In this document: one piece after another, positions 7,276 to 14,030 of the stretch
How the letters are laid out: each line of letters starts with the position of its first letter
How positions within the stretch are numbered: the stretch's first letter is position 1
Assembly: GCA_934646845.1 (NCBI GenBank)
Contig: CAKUEV010000022.1
Coordinates: forward strand, 1-16,343
Length of the DNA stretch: 16,343 bases
From: an uncultured Slackia sp.
Lineage (GTDB): Bacteria > Actinomycetota > Coriobacteriia > Coriobacteriales > Eggerthellaceae
Reading direction: 5' to 3'
Translations under genes and position numbers: made by a program
The notes under the pieces: generated by a model
Database searches by the model: none
Told to the model about the DNA's origin: nothing
Seen by the model: the letters and a program-made list of their open reading frames with translations, nothing else

Positions 7276-7311
7276 CTCCACCTGTTGCGTTCGGGCAACG
7301 GGTGGAGTTTT
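7276..7311 (+). terminator. Second hairpin with T-run, tandem terminator
   Basis: A 13-bp stem (7276-7288 with 7295-7307, one G-T wobble) closes the loop GTTCGG and is followed by TTTT (7308-7311). It begins only 3 nt after the T-run of the first terminator. It probably acts as a back-up terminator that shields mntP from read-through. Confidence 0.8.
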
Positions 7312-7339
7312 CGCATTTCGGGGCACTGGGTGGTAAAAT
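7310..7339 (+). promoter_or_regulatory. Candidate sigma-70-type promoter for mntP
   Basis: TTCGCA (7310-7315, 4 of 6 to consensus) is separated by 18 bp from TAAAAT (7334-7339, 5 of 6). TGG directly before the -10 makes it an extended -10 element. It lies just after the tandem terminators and would give a leader of about 105 nt before the mntP start. That leader can form a small hairpin (GCGGCAA-TCAT-TTGCTGC). I do not see the conserved loops of the yybP-ykoY manganese riboswitch in it. Confidence 0.45.
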
Positions 7340-7453
7340 CGCGGCAATCATTTGCTGCGGGCGGCAGGCGGGGTGGCCTGTACGCTGCAATCGGGCAGTT
7401 CCTCGCGAGTTCTTATCGCGCGCCCGGGAGCCTATTCGAAAGAACAATTGAAC

Positions 7454-8023
7454 ATGAGCATCGTAGAGATCGTCCTTCTGGGCCTTGCGTTGTCTATGGA
7501 CGCCTTCGCCGTAACCATCTCGAACGTTTTCTGCTATCCGAACGCCTCGCGTGCGCGCTTGCTCGCGCTGCCGGTCGCGTTCGGCGCCTTCCAGGCGGGA
7601 ATGCCGCTGCTCGGCTATTTCCTTGGTGGCGTTGTGGGCGACTTCATCGAAACGTACTCGGGCATCATCACGCTGGTGATTCTTGGCTTTATCGGCGGAA
7701 ATATGATCAAAGAAGGCGTGTGCGCCCTGCGCGGCGACGACGATGGGGAAGAGGAAGTTTCCGAAGACGCCAACGCGCTGACGCCCAAAGTGATTTTGGT
7801 GCAGGCCGTGGCCACGAGCATCGACGCGTTCGCCGTGGGCGTGAGCCTGCGCGCGGTGAGCGTTGCCGTAGCGCCCGCGGTAAGCATCATCGGCGTTACG
7901 ACGCTCCTCTGCTGCATTGTGGCGTTGGCCATCGGAAAGCGCTTCGGCCATTTGCTGGGTGACCGCGCGCAAATCGTCGGCGGCGTGGTGCTCGTTCTTA
8001 TCGGCATCAAGGCGATGTTCTAA
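7454..8023 (+). CDS. mntP: Manganese efflux pump MntP
   Basis: A 189-residue membrane protein matching the MntP family in length and in its two internally repeated motifs, ALSMDAFAV (Asp16) and ATSIDAFAV (Asp124), whose Asp residues sit in the membrane and are tied to Mn2+ transport. About six helices are expected, with an acidic loop (GDDDGEEEVSED, about 94-105) between the two halves. It exports excess Mn2+ and protects against manganese toxicity. The ATG at 7454 aligns with the family N-terminus (MSIVEIVLLGLALSMDAF); the ribosome binding site is weak (GAAAG about 10 bases upstream). It stands alone between the tandem terminators and a 261-bp gap. No manganese-responsive element was recognised upstream. 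Confidence 0.95.
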   Translation: MSIVEIVLLGLALSMDAFAVTISNVFCYPNASRARLLALPVAFGAFQAGMPLLGYFLGGVVGDFIETYSGIITLVILGFIGGNMIKEGVCALRGDDDGEEEVSEDANALTPKVILVQAVATSIDAFAVGVSLRAVSVAVAPAVSIIGVTTLLCCIVALAIGKRFGHLLGDRAQIVGGVVLVLIGIKAMF

Positions 8024-8229
8024 GGTTTCGCCGTTCTGGCGAACGACGTAAGTTGCCGACGCTGCAAGCGGTCATGGGGGCGCATTTCGGGTTCGGCCTT
8101 TGACTTGCGTGCCGAAGCGCGCGTTGCTTTGGCTTCGCCCGAACTGCGTTCGCCAGGCCGCCTCCACTGATTTTGGTGCGAATGTGTCTCTGCCTGCGTT
8201 CTTGCGGTCTTACCGTGAATGCGCGCGAA
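8024..8229. other. Intergenic stretch after mntP, no gene recognised
   Basis: A small hairpin, TTCGCC (8027-8032) / GGCGAA (8038-8043), follows the mntP stop closely but lacks a T-run, so it is only a weak terminator candidate. Otherwise the sequence is GC-rich with no start-plus-ribosome-binding-site combination that I trust on either strand. Confidence 0.4.
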
Positions 8230-8258
8230 TTGGAGTACAATTCTAGGTTGCCTATATG
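8230..8258 (+). promoter_or_regulatory. Weak candidate promoter for the asp23-nusB-xseB-dxs-tlyA run
   Basis: TTGGAG (8230-8235) and TATATG (8253-8258) are 17 bp apart in a locally AT-rich patch just upstream of the first gene at 8285. Matches to consensus are modest (3 and 4 of 6). TACAAT at 8236-8241 is an alternative -10 but has no -35 at proper spacing. Confidence 0.3.
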
Positions 8259-8284
8259 AATCAATCGGCCGAAAGGATTGCGCC

Positions 8285-8635
8285 ATGAGCGAAGAGCTGT
8301 ATGTCGACGGACTGGGGCTGGCCCCCGGAGTCATGGAAACCATCGTCGCGATCGCGGCCAAAGAAGTTGAGGGCGTTGCCAGCGTTGGCTCGTCTACGTT
8401 CACGGGCCTGCGTTCCCGCTTCGCCGCAAAGCCGGCTGGCCAGGGTATCGATGTGAGCATGAACGAAGAGCAGGGCGTCGACGTCGCTGTGCATATCGAC
8501 GTCTTCTACGGCAAGCCCATTCCGCAGGTTGCCGAAGCCGTTCGCCAAACCGTCGCCGATGCTGTGGCAACGCAGGTCGGTTTCACCGTGTCGTCGGTCG
8601 ATGTGTATGTCGACGGCATCCGTTTCAATAACTAG
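8285..8635 (+). CDS. Asp23/Gls24 family envelope stress protein
   Basis: A 116-residue member of the Asp23/Gls24 (DUF322) family, common in Gram-positive bacteria and linked to alkaline or cell-envelope stress; Asp23 of Staphylococcus is membrane-associated through a partner. Family features visible are GLGLAPGVMETIVAIAAKEVEGVASVG at the N-terminus (residues 9-35) and the repeated beta/alpha pattern GVDVAVHIDVFYGKPIPQVAEAVRQTVADAV. There is no signal peptide or membrane helix. The ATG at 8285 has GAAAGGA at 8271-8277. It lies 20 bp upstream of nusB, a neighbourhood common in Firmicutes and Actinobacteria, so it probably leads this operon. Its molecular activity is not established by the sequence. 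Confidence 0.93.
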   Translation: MSEELYVDGLGLAPGVMETIVAIAAKEVEGVASVGSSTFTGLRSRFAAKPAGQGIDVSMNEEQGVDVAVHIDVFYGKPIPQVAEAVRQTVADAVATQVGFTVSSVDVYVDGIRFNN

Positions 8636-8655
8636 TTAGCAAGGTTCCAGTTCGC

Positions 8656-9207
8656 ATGAGCAACGTATCTAAACGAATTCTTGCACGTCGCGCTGCGGTG
8701 CAGATTCTGTATCAAAGTGAAATCACTGGCGTGCCCGCCGACAAGCTGGTCGACGAAGGCTTGGTTCCTGAAGAGGCCAAGGCGAATGAATATGCGCGCG
8801 AATTGGTGTGCGGCGTTTCCGCGCATCGCGCCGAGCTCGACCGCGCGATTGGCGAAAGCTCGCAAAACTGGGCCATCGACCGCATGCCCGTGGTCGACCG
8901 CTCCGTTCTGCGCCTCGCTGTCTACGAGATGCGCTACGTTGACGACGTTCCGCAGTCTGTCGCCATCAACGAGGCTGTTGAGCTCGCCAAGGCGTTTGGC
9001 GGCGAAGACGATTCCCATCGCTTCGTGAATGGCATTTTGGGCCGCCTGGCTCGTTTGTCTGAAAGCGAACAGGGTGCCGCCGTGGAGGCTCCAGCTGAGG
9101 AGGCCTCTGAAGGCGCCGCCGAAGTTGCGCCCGCCGAGATTCCCACGATGGGCATTCTTTCCGACTTTAAGCCCGCCGAAGCCGATTCGGCCGAAAGCGC
9201 CGAGTAA
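8656..9207 (+). CDS. nusB: Transcription antitermination factor NusB
   Basis: A 183-residue protein whose first 140 residues form the all-helical NusB domain. It starts SKRILARRAAVQILYQSE and contains WAIDRMPVVDRSVLRLAVYEMRY and SVAINEAVELAKAFGGEDDSHRFVNGILGRL, the strongest family signatures. NusB with S10 (NusE) binds boxA RNA and supports antitermination and rRNA transcription. The last 40 or so residues are an acidic, Ala/Glu/Pro-rich tail beyond the usual family length (about 130-150), probably disordered. It sits between asp23 and xseB. The upstream ribosome binding site is weak (CAAGG about 12 bases before the ATG). Confidence 0.96.
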   Translation: MSNVSKRILARRAAVQILYQSEITGVPADKLVDEGLVPEEAKANEYARELVCGVSAHRAELDRAIGESSQNWAIDRMPVVDRSVLRLAVYEMRYVDDVPQSVAINEAVELAKAFGGEDDSHRFVNGILGRLARLSESEQGAAVEAPAEEASEGAAEVAPAEIPTMGILSDFKPAEADSAESAE

Positions 9208-9215
9208 GGCTCGCT

Positions 9216-9434
9216 ATGGGTTTGGAATCGCTCGATCGCGAGGCGTTCACGCAGATTCGCGATCGTCTCGATGAAATCGCGACGCAGGTGCGCGGCGACG
9301 ATATGCCGCTCGATGCGGCGCTCGATTTGTACGACGAGGCCGTGAAGCTGGGCATGAAGGCGACCGAACTGCTCGAAACGCTTGACGCCTCCGATAGCGA
9401 TGCGCCCTCTTCGGAGGGCTCGCCGCAGCGCTAG
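9216..9434 (+). CDS. xseB: Exodeoxyribonuclease VII small subunit XseB
   Basis: A 72-residue protein of typical XseB size. It shows the family's helical hairpin: FTQIRDRLDEIATQVRGDD, then MPLDAALDLYDEAVKLGMKATELLETLD, which matches the conserved pattern of LE-x-I-V-x-x-L-E and L-x-x-A-L-x-L-Y-E-x-G-x-x-L. XseB packs around XseA to form exonuclease VII, a single-strand nuclease. It begins 8 bp after nusB and ends 54 bp before dxs. The usual neighbour xseA is missing here, so the large subunit must be encoded elsewhere if the enzyme is functional. The C-terminus is Ser-rich and probably disordered. Confidence 0.8.
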   Translation: MGLESLDREAFTQIRDRLDEIATQVRGDDMPLDAALDLYDEAVKLGMKATELLETLDASDSDAPSSEGSPQR

Positions 9435-9488
9435 TCGCAAGGCATCCGCGAGGTGCCGAATTCGAATACGGAGATTGGGAGTTCCTTA

Positions 9489-11381
9489 ATGGAGAGCCAT
9501 CGCATTCTCGATATGATTTCGTCCCCCGCGGACTTAAAGCTCCTCACCAATGAGGAGCTTTCCATACTCGCGTCGGAAATTCGCGAGCAAATTATCACGA
9601 CCACGTCGAAGACGGGCGGCCATGTGGCGCCGAGCCTTGGCGTGGTCGAACTCATTCTTGCATGCCACAGCGTGCTCGATTGCCCGCACGATAAGCTGCT
9701 TTTCGATGTGGGGCACCAGTCGTATGCTCACAAGCTCGTAACGGGCCGCCTGGGCGAGTTCGACACCTTGCGCCAGTTCGGCGGCATGTCGGGCTTTCCG
9801 AAGGCAAGCGAAAGCGAATACGACGTTCATCCTTCCGGACATGCCTCCGATTCCGTTTCGGTGGTGCTGGGCCTCGCCATGGCGCGCGACTTGAACGGCG
9901 GCGATGAGAAAATCGTCACCATCATTGGCGACGCGTCGCTTTCGGGCGGCATGGCGTTTGAGGCCCTCAATCAGCTGGGCCAGCTGCAAACGCCCATGGT
10001 CATTATTCTGAACGACAACGAGATGTCGATTTCGCGCAACGTGGGCGCGCTTGCCCGCTATTTGGGCGAGAAGCGCGCAAGCCGCGAATACACGCGCACG
10101 CGCGATTCGGTGCAAAGCGCGCTCGAAGCAAGCGGTCCGCTTGGTCGCGGCCTGGTTGATTTGGGCCGCAACGCGAAAGATTCTTTCAAACAAATGGTCA
10201 TTCCGGGCGAAATGCTCTTCGAAAAGCTCGGCATCACGTGCACGGCCCCTATCCCCGGCCACGACATTGCCGCGCTCAAGCGCGCGTTGCGCGTGTGTCT
10301 CGAGGCCGATGGCCCCACGCTTCTGCACGTGGTTACCAAGAAGGGCAAGGGCTACGGTCCCGCCGAAGAGAACCCCAGCAAATTCCATGGCATTGGACCA
10401 TATGACATCGCGACGGGCGAAGTGAAGAAGGGTTCAAGCTCCGCGCCGAAGTATACGAGCGTGTTCTCGAAGGCTATTGTCGCTGAAGCTGAGCGCGACC
10501 ACGATATTGTTGCCATTACCGCCGCCATGAAAGACGGCACGGGTCTTGCCGCGTTTTCCGAGAAATTCCCGAAGCGCTTTATTGATACGGGTATCGCCGA
10601 GGAACATGCCGTCGCGCTTGCGAGCGGCTTGGCGCTTGGTGGGAAAAAGCCCGTCGTGTGCATTTACTCGACGTTCATGCAGCGCGCGTTTGATCAGCTC
10701 GTAATCAATAATGCCCTTGCGGATACCAATGTAGTGTTTTGCCTCGATCGCGCAGGGCTTGTGGGCGACGATGGCCCCACGCACCATGGCGTGTTCGATA
10801 TTGCATATGGCCGCATGGTCCCCGGCGTTCGCATGATGGCCCCTTCCGACGAGGCCGAGCTTGTGCATATGCTCCATACGGCTTTGGTGCTCGAAGGCCC
10901 GGTTATTCTTCGTTGGCCGCGCGGCGAAGCGCGGGGCGTTGAACTTCCCACTGCGCCCCAGGTGCTTGAAGAGGGCAAATCTTGCACGACGCGTGAAGGC
11001 TCCGACGTGGCTATTCTCGCGTTCGGCCGCATGGTTCAAGAGGCGGAAGGCGCCGCCGATATCCTTGCCAAGGAAGGCATTTCCGTGCGCGTCGTCGATA
11101 TGCGTTGGATTAAGCCGTTTGACGAAGAAGCGGTTCGCAAGGCAGCGATCGAATGCAAGCTCGTGTGCACGGCCGAAGAAGGTGCCATTGAAGGCGGCAT
11201 TGGCGAGGGCATTTTGGAGGCTCTTGCCGCAAACCCGCCGGCGCAGGTGCCGCCTGTGCTCACGTTTGGCATTCCTGACGAATTCGTTGAGCAGGGCAAG
11301 GTGTCGCAGCTGCACCATATGCTCGGCATCGATGCCGAAGGCATGGCCGCCCGCATTCGCGAGAAATATGCGGAGCTGTAG
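9489..11381 (+). CDS. dxs: 1-deoxy-D-xylulose-5-phosphate synthase
   Basis: A 630-residue thiamine-diphosphate enzyme of the expected length. It joins pyruvate and glyceraldehyde 3-phosphate to form DXP, the first step of the MEP isoprenoid pathway and a precursor route to menaquinone side chains. Visible are GHQSYAHKLVTGR (75-87), GHASDSVS (117-124), the ThDP site GDASLSGGMAFEALN ending at NDN (G147-D148 to N175-D176-N177), DTGIAEEHAV with the catalytic Glu371, and DRAGLVGDDGPTHHGVFD. The ThDP motif reads GDA where most relatives read GDG. The ATG at 9489 is chosen because GGGAG (9477-9481) lies seven bases upstream; a GTG at 9453 would add 12 unlikely residues. It is nearly fused to tlyA (2 bp). 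Confidence 0.97.
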   Translation: MESHRILDMISSPADLKLLTNEELSILASEIREQIITTTSKTGGHVAPSLGVVELILACHSVLDCPHDKLLFDVGHQSYAHKLVTGRLGEFDTLRQFGGMSGFPKASESEYDVHPSGHASDSVSVVLGLAMARDLNGGDEKIVTIIGDASLSGGMAFEALNQLGQLQTPMVIILNDNEMSISRNVGALARYLGEKRASREYTRTRDSVQSALEASGPLGRGLVDLGRNAKDSFKQMVIPGEMLFEKLGITCTAPIPGHDIAALKRALRVCLEADGPTLLHVVTKKGKGYGPAEENPSKFHGIGPYDIATGEVKKGSSSAPKYTSVFSKAIVAEAERDHDIVAITAAMKDGTGLAAFSEKFPKRFIDTGIAEEHAVALASGLALGGKKPVVCIYSTFMQRAFDQLVINNALADTNVVFCLDRAGLVGDDGPTHHGVFDIAYGRMVPGVRMMAPSDEAELVHMLHTALVLEGPVILRWPRGEARGVELPTAPQVLEEGKSCTTREGSDVAILAFGRMVQEAEGAADILAKEGISVRVVDMRWIKPFDEEAVRKAAIECKLVCTAEEGAIEGGIGEGILEALAANPPAQVPPVLTFGIPDEFVEQGKVSQLHHMLGIDAEGMAARIREKYAEL

Positions 11382-11383
11382 GC

Positions 11384-12166
11384 GTGGCGAAGAAAACTGC
11401 GCAGCCAGGCGCGCCGCAATCCAAAAAAACGAAACAGAAGAAAATCCGCTTGGACGATTTGCTCGTTGAGCGCGGCTACTTCGCCGATAGGGGCGAAGCG
11501 TTGCGCGCGGTTCTCGCACATGAGGTGCGCGCGAATGACGTGTATCCCACAAGCGCCGCGGTATTGGTGAACCCCGATGCCGATGTGTTCGTGCGCAATC
11601 GTCGTGCTTATGTGAGCCGTGGCGGGCATAAGCTCCAAGGGGCGCTCGATGCGTTTGCCCAAGATGTGCGCGGAGCGCGCTGCATCGATGTTGGTTCGTC
11701 GACGGGCGGTTTTACCGACTGTCTGCTTCAGGCGGGCGCCGCTGAAGTCGCGTGTGTCGACGTGAACTACGGACAACTCGCGTGGAAGCTTCGCGAAGAT
11801 GAACGAGTACGCGTGTTCGAGCGCACAAATATCAAAACGGCCGTTCCTGCCGAGCTTGGCGCGCCGTTCGATATCGTCGTCGCCGATTTGTCGTTCATTG
11901 GCCTGGCCGGATTGGCCGACGTATTCGCTGCACTGTGCGCGCCTGGCACGGTGTGTTTGCTGCTCGTGAAACCCCAGTTCGAAAGCGCCCATGACGAAAC
12001 CGACCGCGGAATCGTGCGCGACGAATCGGTTCGACTGCGTGTTGTGAAAGAAGTTTCTGACGCTTTCGCTGCTGTGGGCTTCTCGATTGAGGGTGCGGTG
12101 GAAAGCCCCATCAAGGGCGCCGAGGGCAACGTAGAATATCTGGTGAAGGCCGTCTATCAAGCATAG
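11384..12166 (+). CDS. tlyA: TlyA family rRNA 2'-O-methyltransferase
   Basis: A 260-residue protein with a Lys-rich start (1-20), an S4 RNA-binding domain (about 21-80, IRLDDLLVERGYFADRGEAL) and a Rossmann methyltransferase domain of the FtsJ/RrmJ type (about 81-258). Visible are SRGGHKL (Lys83), the AdoMet loop DVGSSTGGFTDCLL (starting at Asp102), DLSFIGL (Asp158) and LVKPQFE (Lys196), consistent with the K-D-K-E catalytic set. TlyA proteins methylate 16S and/or 23S rRNA ribose; in mycobacteria this governs capreomycin susceptibility. Some relatives were labelled haemolysins, probably a misnomer. The start is GTG, 2 bp after the dxs stop, with GGAG about eight bases upstream inside dxs, so translation is probably coupled. 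No nadK or recN follows, unlike many Gram-positives. Confidence 0.94.
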   Translation: MAKKTAQPGAPQSKKTKQKKIRLDDLLVERGYFADRGEALRAVLAHEVRANDVYPTSAAVLVNPDADVFVRNRRAYVSRGGHKLQGALDAFAQDVRGARCIDVGSSTGGFTDCLLQAGAAEVACVDVNYGQLAWKLREDERVRVFERTNIKTAVPAELGAPFDIVVADLSFIGLAGLADVFAALCAPGTVCLLLVKPQFESAHDETDRGIVRDESVRLRVVKEVSDAFAAVGFSIEGAVESPIKGAEGNVEYLVKAVYQA

Positions 12167-12430
12167 GCCGTGTGCCGCGAACCTGAGGTGCGTGCGTCGA
12201 AGTGAACGTCGCATGCGCCGTTGGGGTGTCATTCGCGGCACTCGAACGTCGATGTGCATGCCGCGAACTCGTGGTGCGCCGTTGCTGCCGCTTAGGCACC
12301 TTTGCTGTCATTTGGAGTCGCCGCTGCATACGCGCGCGGCTGCGCAACTTAAGTGCGTCGCCTGGCGGCGCGCAATCGGAGCCAAGAGCGCTCCCCTCGA
12401 ACTCGTCTTTTACCGCAATCCATACAGAAG
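12167..12430. repeat. Gene-free stretch with degenerate direct repeats
   Basis: No reading frame here has a ribosome binding site or a recognisable protein. TGCCGCGAACCTGAGGTGCG (12173-12192) recurs as TGCCGCGAACTCGTGGTGCG (12259-12278), 16 of 20 identical, 86 bp apart. GAACGTCG occurs in both units, as do GCGCCGTTG and TGTCATT, in roughly similar order. This looks like an old tandem duplication or a decayed repeat element; the function is unknown. Confidence 0.45.
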
Positions 12431-12433
12431 AGG

Positions 12434-12458
12434 ACCGCCATAAAGGGCGGTTTTCTTT
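12434..12458 (+). terminator. Rho-independent terminator upstream of cydA
   Basis: ACCGCC (12434-12439) pairs with GGCGGT (12446-12451) around the loop ATAAAG, followed by TTTCTTTT. G-T wobbles can extend the stem. It lies about 270 bp after tlyA and before the AT-rich cydA promoter region, so it insulates the cyd operon from the dxs-tlyA transcript. Confidence 0.8.
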
Positions 12459-12480
12459 TGCCGCTTCGTCCTCGCTAAAA

Positions 12481-12555
12481 TTAACGATATAAATTCCTAA
12501 TTAGTATTCCATTTTCCTTTCGTTCGGTCTAATATGCTACCTAGTTGGTAACATA
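12481..12555 (+). promoter_or_regulatory. AT-rich cydA promoter region with an operator-like palindrome
   Basis: This is the most AT-rich stretch of the second half of the window and lies directly upstream of cydA. TAATAT (12530-12535) is a plausible -10, but the -35 at proper spacing is poor. TGCTACC (12535-12541) and GGTAACA (12547-12553) form an inverted repeat (6 of 7 matches, 5-bp spacer) overlapping the presumed start of transcription, a good place for a repressor. CTAATTAG (12497-12504) is a second perfect palindrome. Neither matches the Rex or FNR consensus as I know them. Confidence 0.45.
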
Positions 12556-12582
12556 AAAGCAACGACACAAGGGGGTAAGGAA

Positions 12583-14028
12583 ATGGACGCGTTGTTTGAC
12601 GTGGCGCTGCTCTCGCGAATTCAGTTCGCGGTAACGGTGGCCTACCATTTCATATTCGTTCCGCTTTCGATAGGCTTGGGCCTTATCACGGCGATTTTCG
12701 CGACGAAGTATTATCGAAGCCGCGACGAAAAAGATGGCGCGGCCATGCATTTCTGGGTGCGCATCTTCACGGCGACGTTCGCGATTGGCGTTGCGACGGG
12801 CATCACCATGGAGTTCTCCTTCGGAACCAACTGGGCCGATTACTCGCGCTTCGTGGGCGACATTTTCGGTGCGCCGCTCGCCGCCGAGGCCCTGTTCGCC
12901 TTCTTCTTGGAATCGGTCTTCCTTGGCGTTCTTCTCTTTGGCGAAAAGAAGGTGTCGCCTAAGTTCTATACCGTGTCGGCATGGCTTGTGTGGGCTGGTT
13001 CGTGCCTGAGCGCGCTGTGGATTCTGATTGCCAATTCGTGGATGCAAACGCCGGCTGGCGCCGAGCTCGCGAGCGATGGCTCGAAGGCCGTTATCACCGA
13101 TTTCCTTGCGGCGGCCTTCAATCCCTCGACTCTGCCGCGTTATACGCACGTGATCGTGGCGCTGCTCATTTTGGGCGCATTCGTGTCCATGGCGGTTGGG
13201 GCGTGGTATTTGCTGAAAGGCAAGTACTCCGATTTCGCGATGAAAACCGTGCGCATTGGCGCCGTGGTGGGCATCGTGGCATCGTGCGCGATGATCGTAA
13301 CGGCCCACGCTTCGGCGGTGGAGGTTTCGGAAGAGCAGCCCACGAAGCTGGCCATGATGGAAGGCATGTATAACGACGAGGTGCCGCTGCTGTACGCTTT
13401 CGGCTGGGTTGACGAAGAAAGCCAGCAGGTCATTACCCCGTTCGCGATTCCTGGCGGCACGAGCTTCTTGGCGACGGGCACGTGGAATACCGAATATGCC
13501 GGCCTCAATTCGCTCGCCGAAACCGAAAAGTATGGCGAAATGAACGTCGCCGACATGCCGGTTAATCTGGTGTTCCAGTCGTATCACCTGATGGTCGCGA
13601 TGTATGGCCTCATTATGGTCACCGCGATTCTCGCGATTGCGTTCTCGCTGCGCGGCGGGCGCATCGCGAACATGCGCTGGCTGCAGAAGCTCCTTGTCGC
13701 ATCTCCCTTGTTCCCGTTTATCGCCATTCAAGTTGGCTGGATTACCGCCGAAGTCGGTCGCCAGCCCTGGGTCGTGTATCCGTCGACGTCGGGCCCCGAT
13801 GGCGTGAGCCTTCTTACTAACAACGCCATTTCGCAGGCGGTATCGGCGCCTGAGCTGCTGCTTACGCTTGCTCTGTTCGCGGTGGTGTATGTGTTCCTGT
13901 TCATTGGCTGGGTGCGTGTGATTTCGCACTTCATTAAGCGCGGCCCCGTCGATACCGTTGCGGCTGTTGAAGACACTGCGCAGGCAGCGTCTGCTGCGAA
14001 GGCCCTTGACGCAAAGGATGGTGAATAG
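12583..14028 (+). CDS. cydA: Cytochrome bd ubiquinol/menaquinol oxidase subunit I
   Basis: A 481-residue membrane protein carrying the haems and quinol site of cytochrome bd, the high-affinity terminal oxidase that reduces O2 to water without proton pumping. Family residues are in place: His22 (YHFIFVPLS), Glu102 and Glu110 (AEALFAFFLESVFLG), His189 (PRYTHVIV), the Q-loop start EQPTKLAMMEG (Lys255, Glu260) and Met337 (FQSYHLMV). The Q-loop is short, as in the S subfamily; the E. coli protein is about 40 residues longer. The residue two before the Met haem ligand is His here, where I recall Arg in E. coli. The ATG has a GGGGGTAAGG ribosome binding site. cydB follows after 2 bp. Oxygen scavenging is a likely role in an anaerobe. 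Confidence 0.97.
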   Translation: MDALFDVALLSRIQFAVTVAYHFIFVPLSIGLGLITAIFATKYYRSRDEKDGAAMHFWVRIFTATFAIGVATGITMEFSFGTNWADYSRFVGDIFGAPLAAEALFAFFLESVFLGVLLFGEKKVSPKFYTVSAWLVWAGSCLSALWILIANSWMQTPAGAELASDGSKAVITDFLAAAFNPSTLPRYTHVIVALLILGAFVSMAVGAWYLLKGKYSDFAMKTVRIGAVVGIVASCAMIVTAHASAVEVSEEQPTKLAMMEGMYNDEVPLLYAFGWVDEESQQVITPFAIPGGTSFLATGTWNTEYAGLNSLAETEKYGEMNVADMPVNLVFQSYHLMVAMYGLIMVTAILAIAFSLRGGRIANMRWLQKLLVASPLFPFIAIQVGWITAEVGRQPWVVYPSTSGPDGVSLLTNNAISQAVSAPELLLTLALFAVVYVFLFIGWVRVISHFIKRGPVDTVAAVEDTAQAASAAKALDAKDGE

Positions 14029-14030
14029 CG

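Noticed and set aside
7340..7453. Manganese riboswitch (yybP-ykoY) in the mntP leader
   Set aside because: mntP is a common target, but I could not find the conserved GGGGAGUAG-like loop or its partner loop; only a simple 7-bp hairpin is visible.
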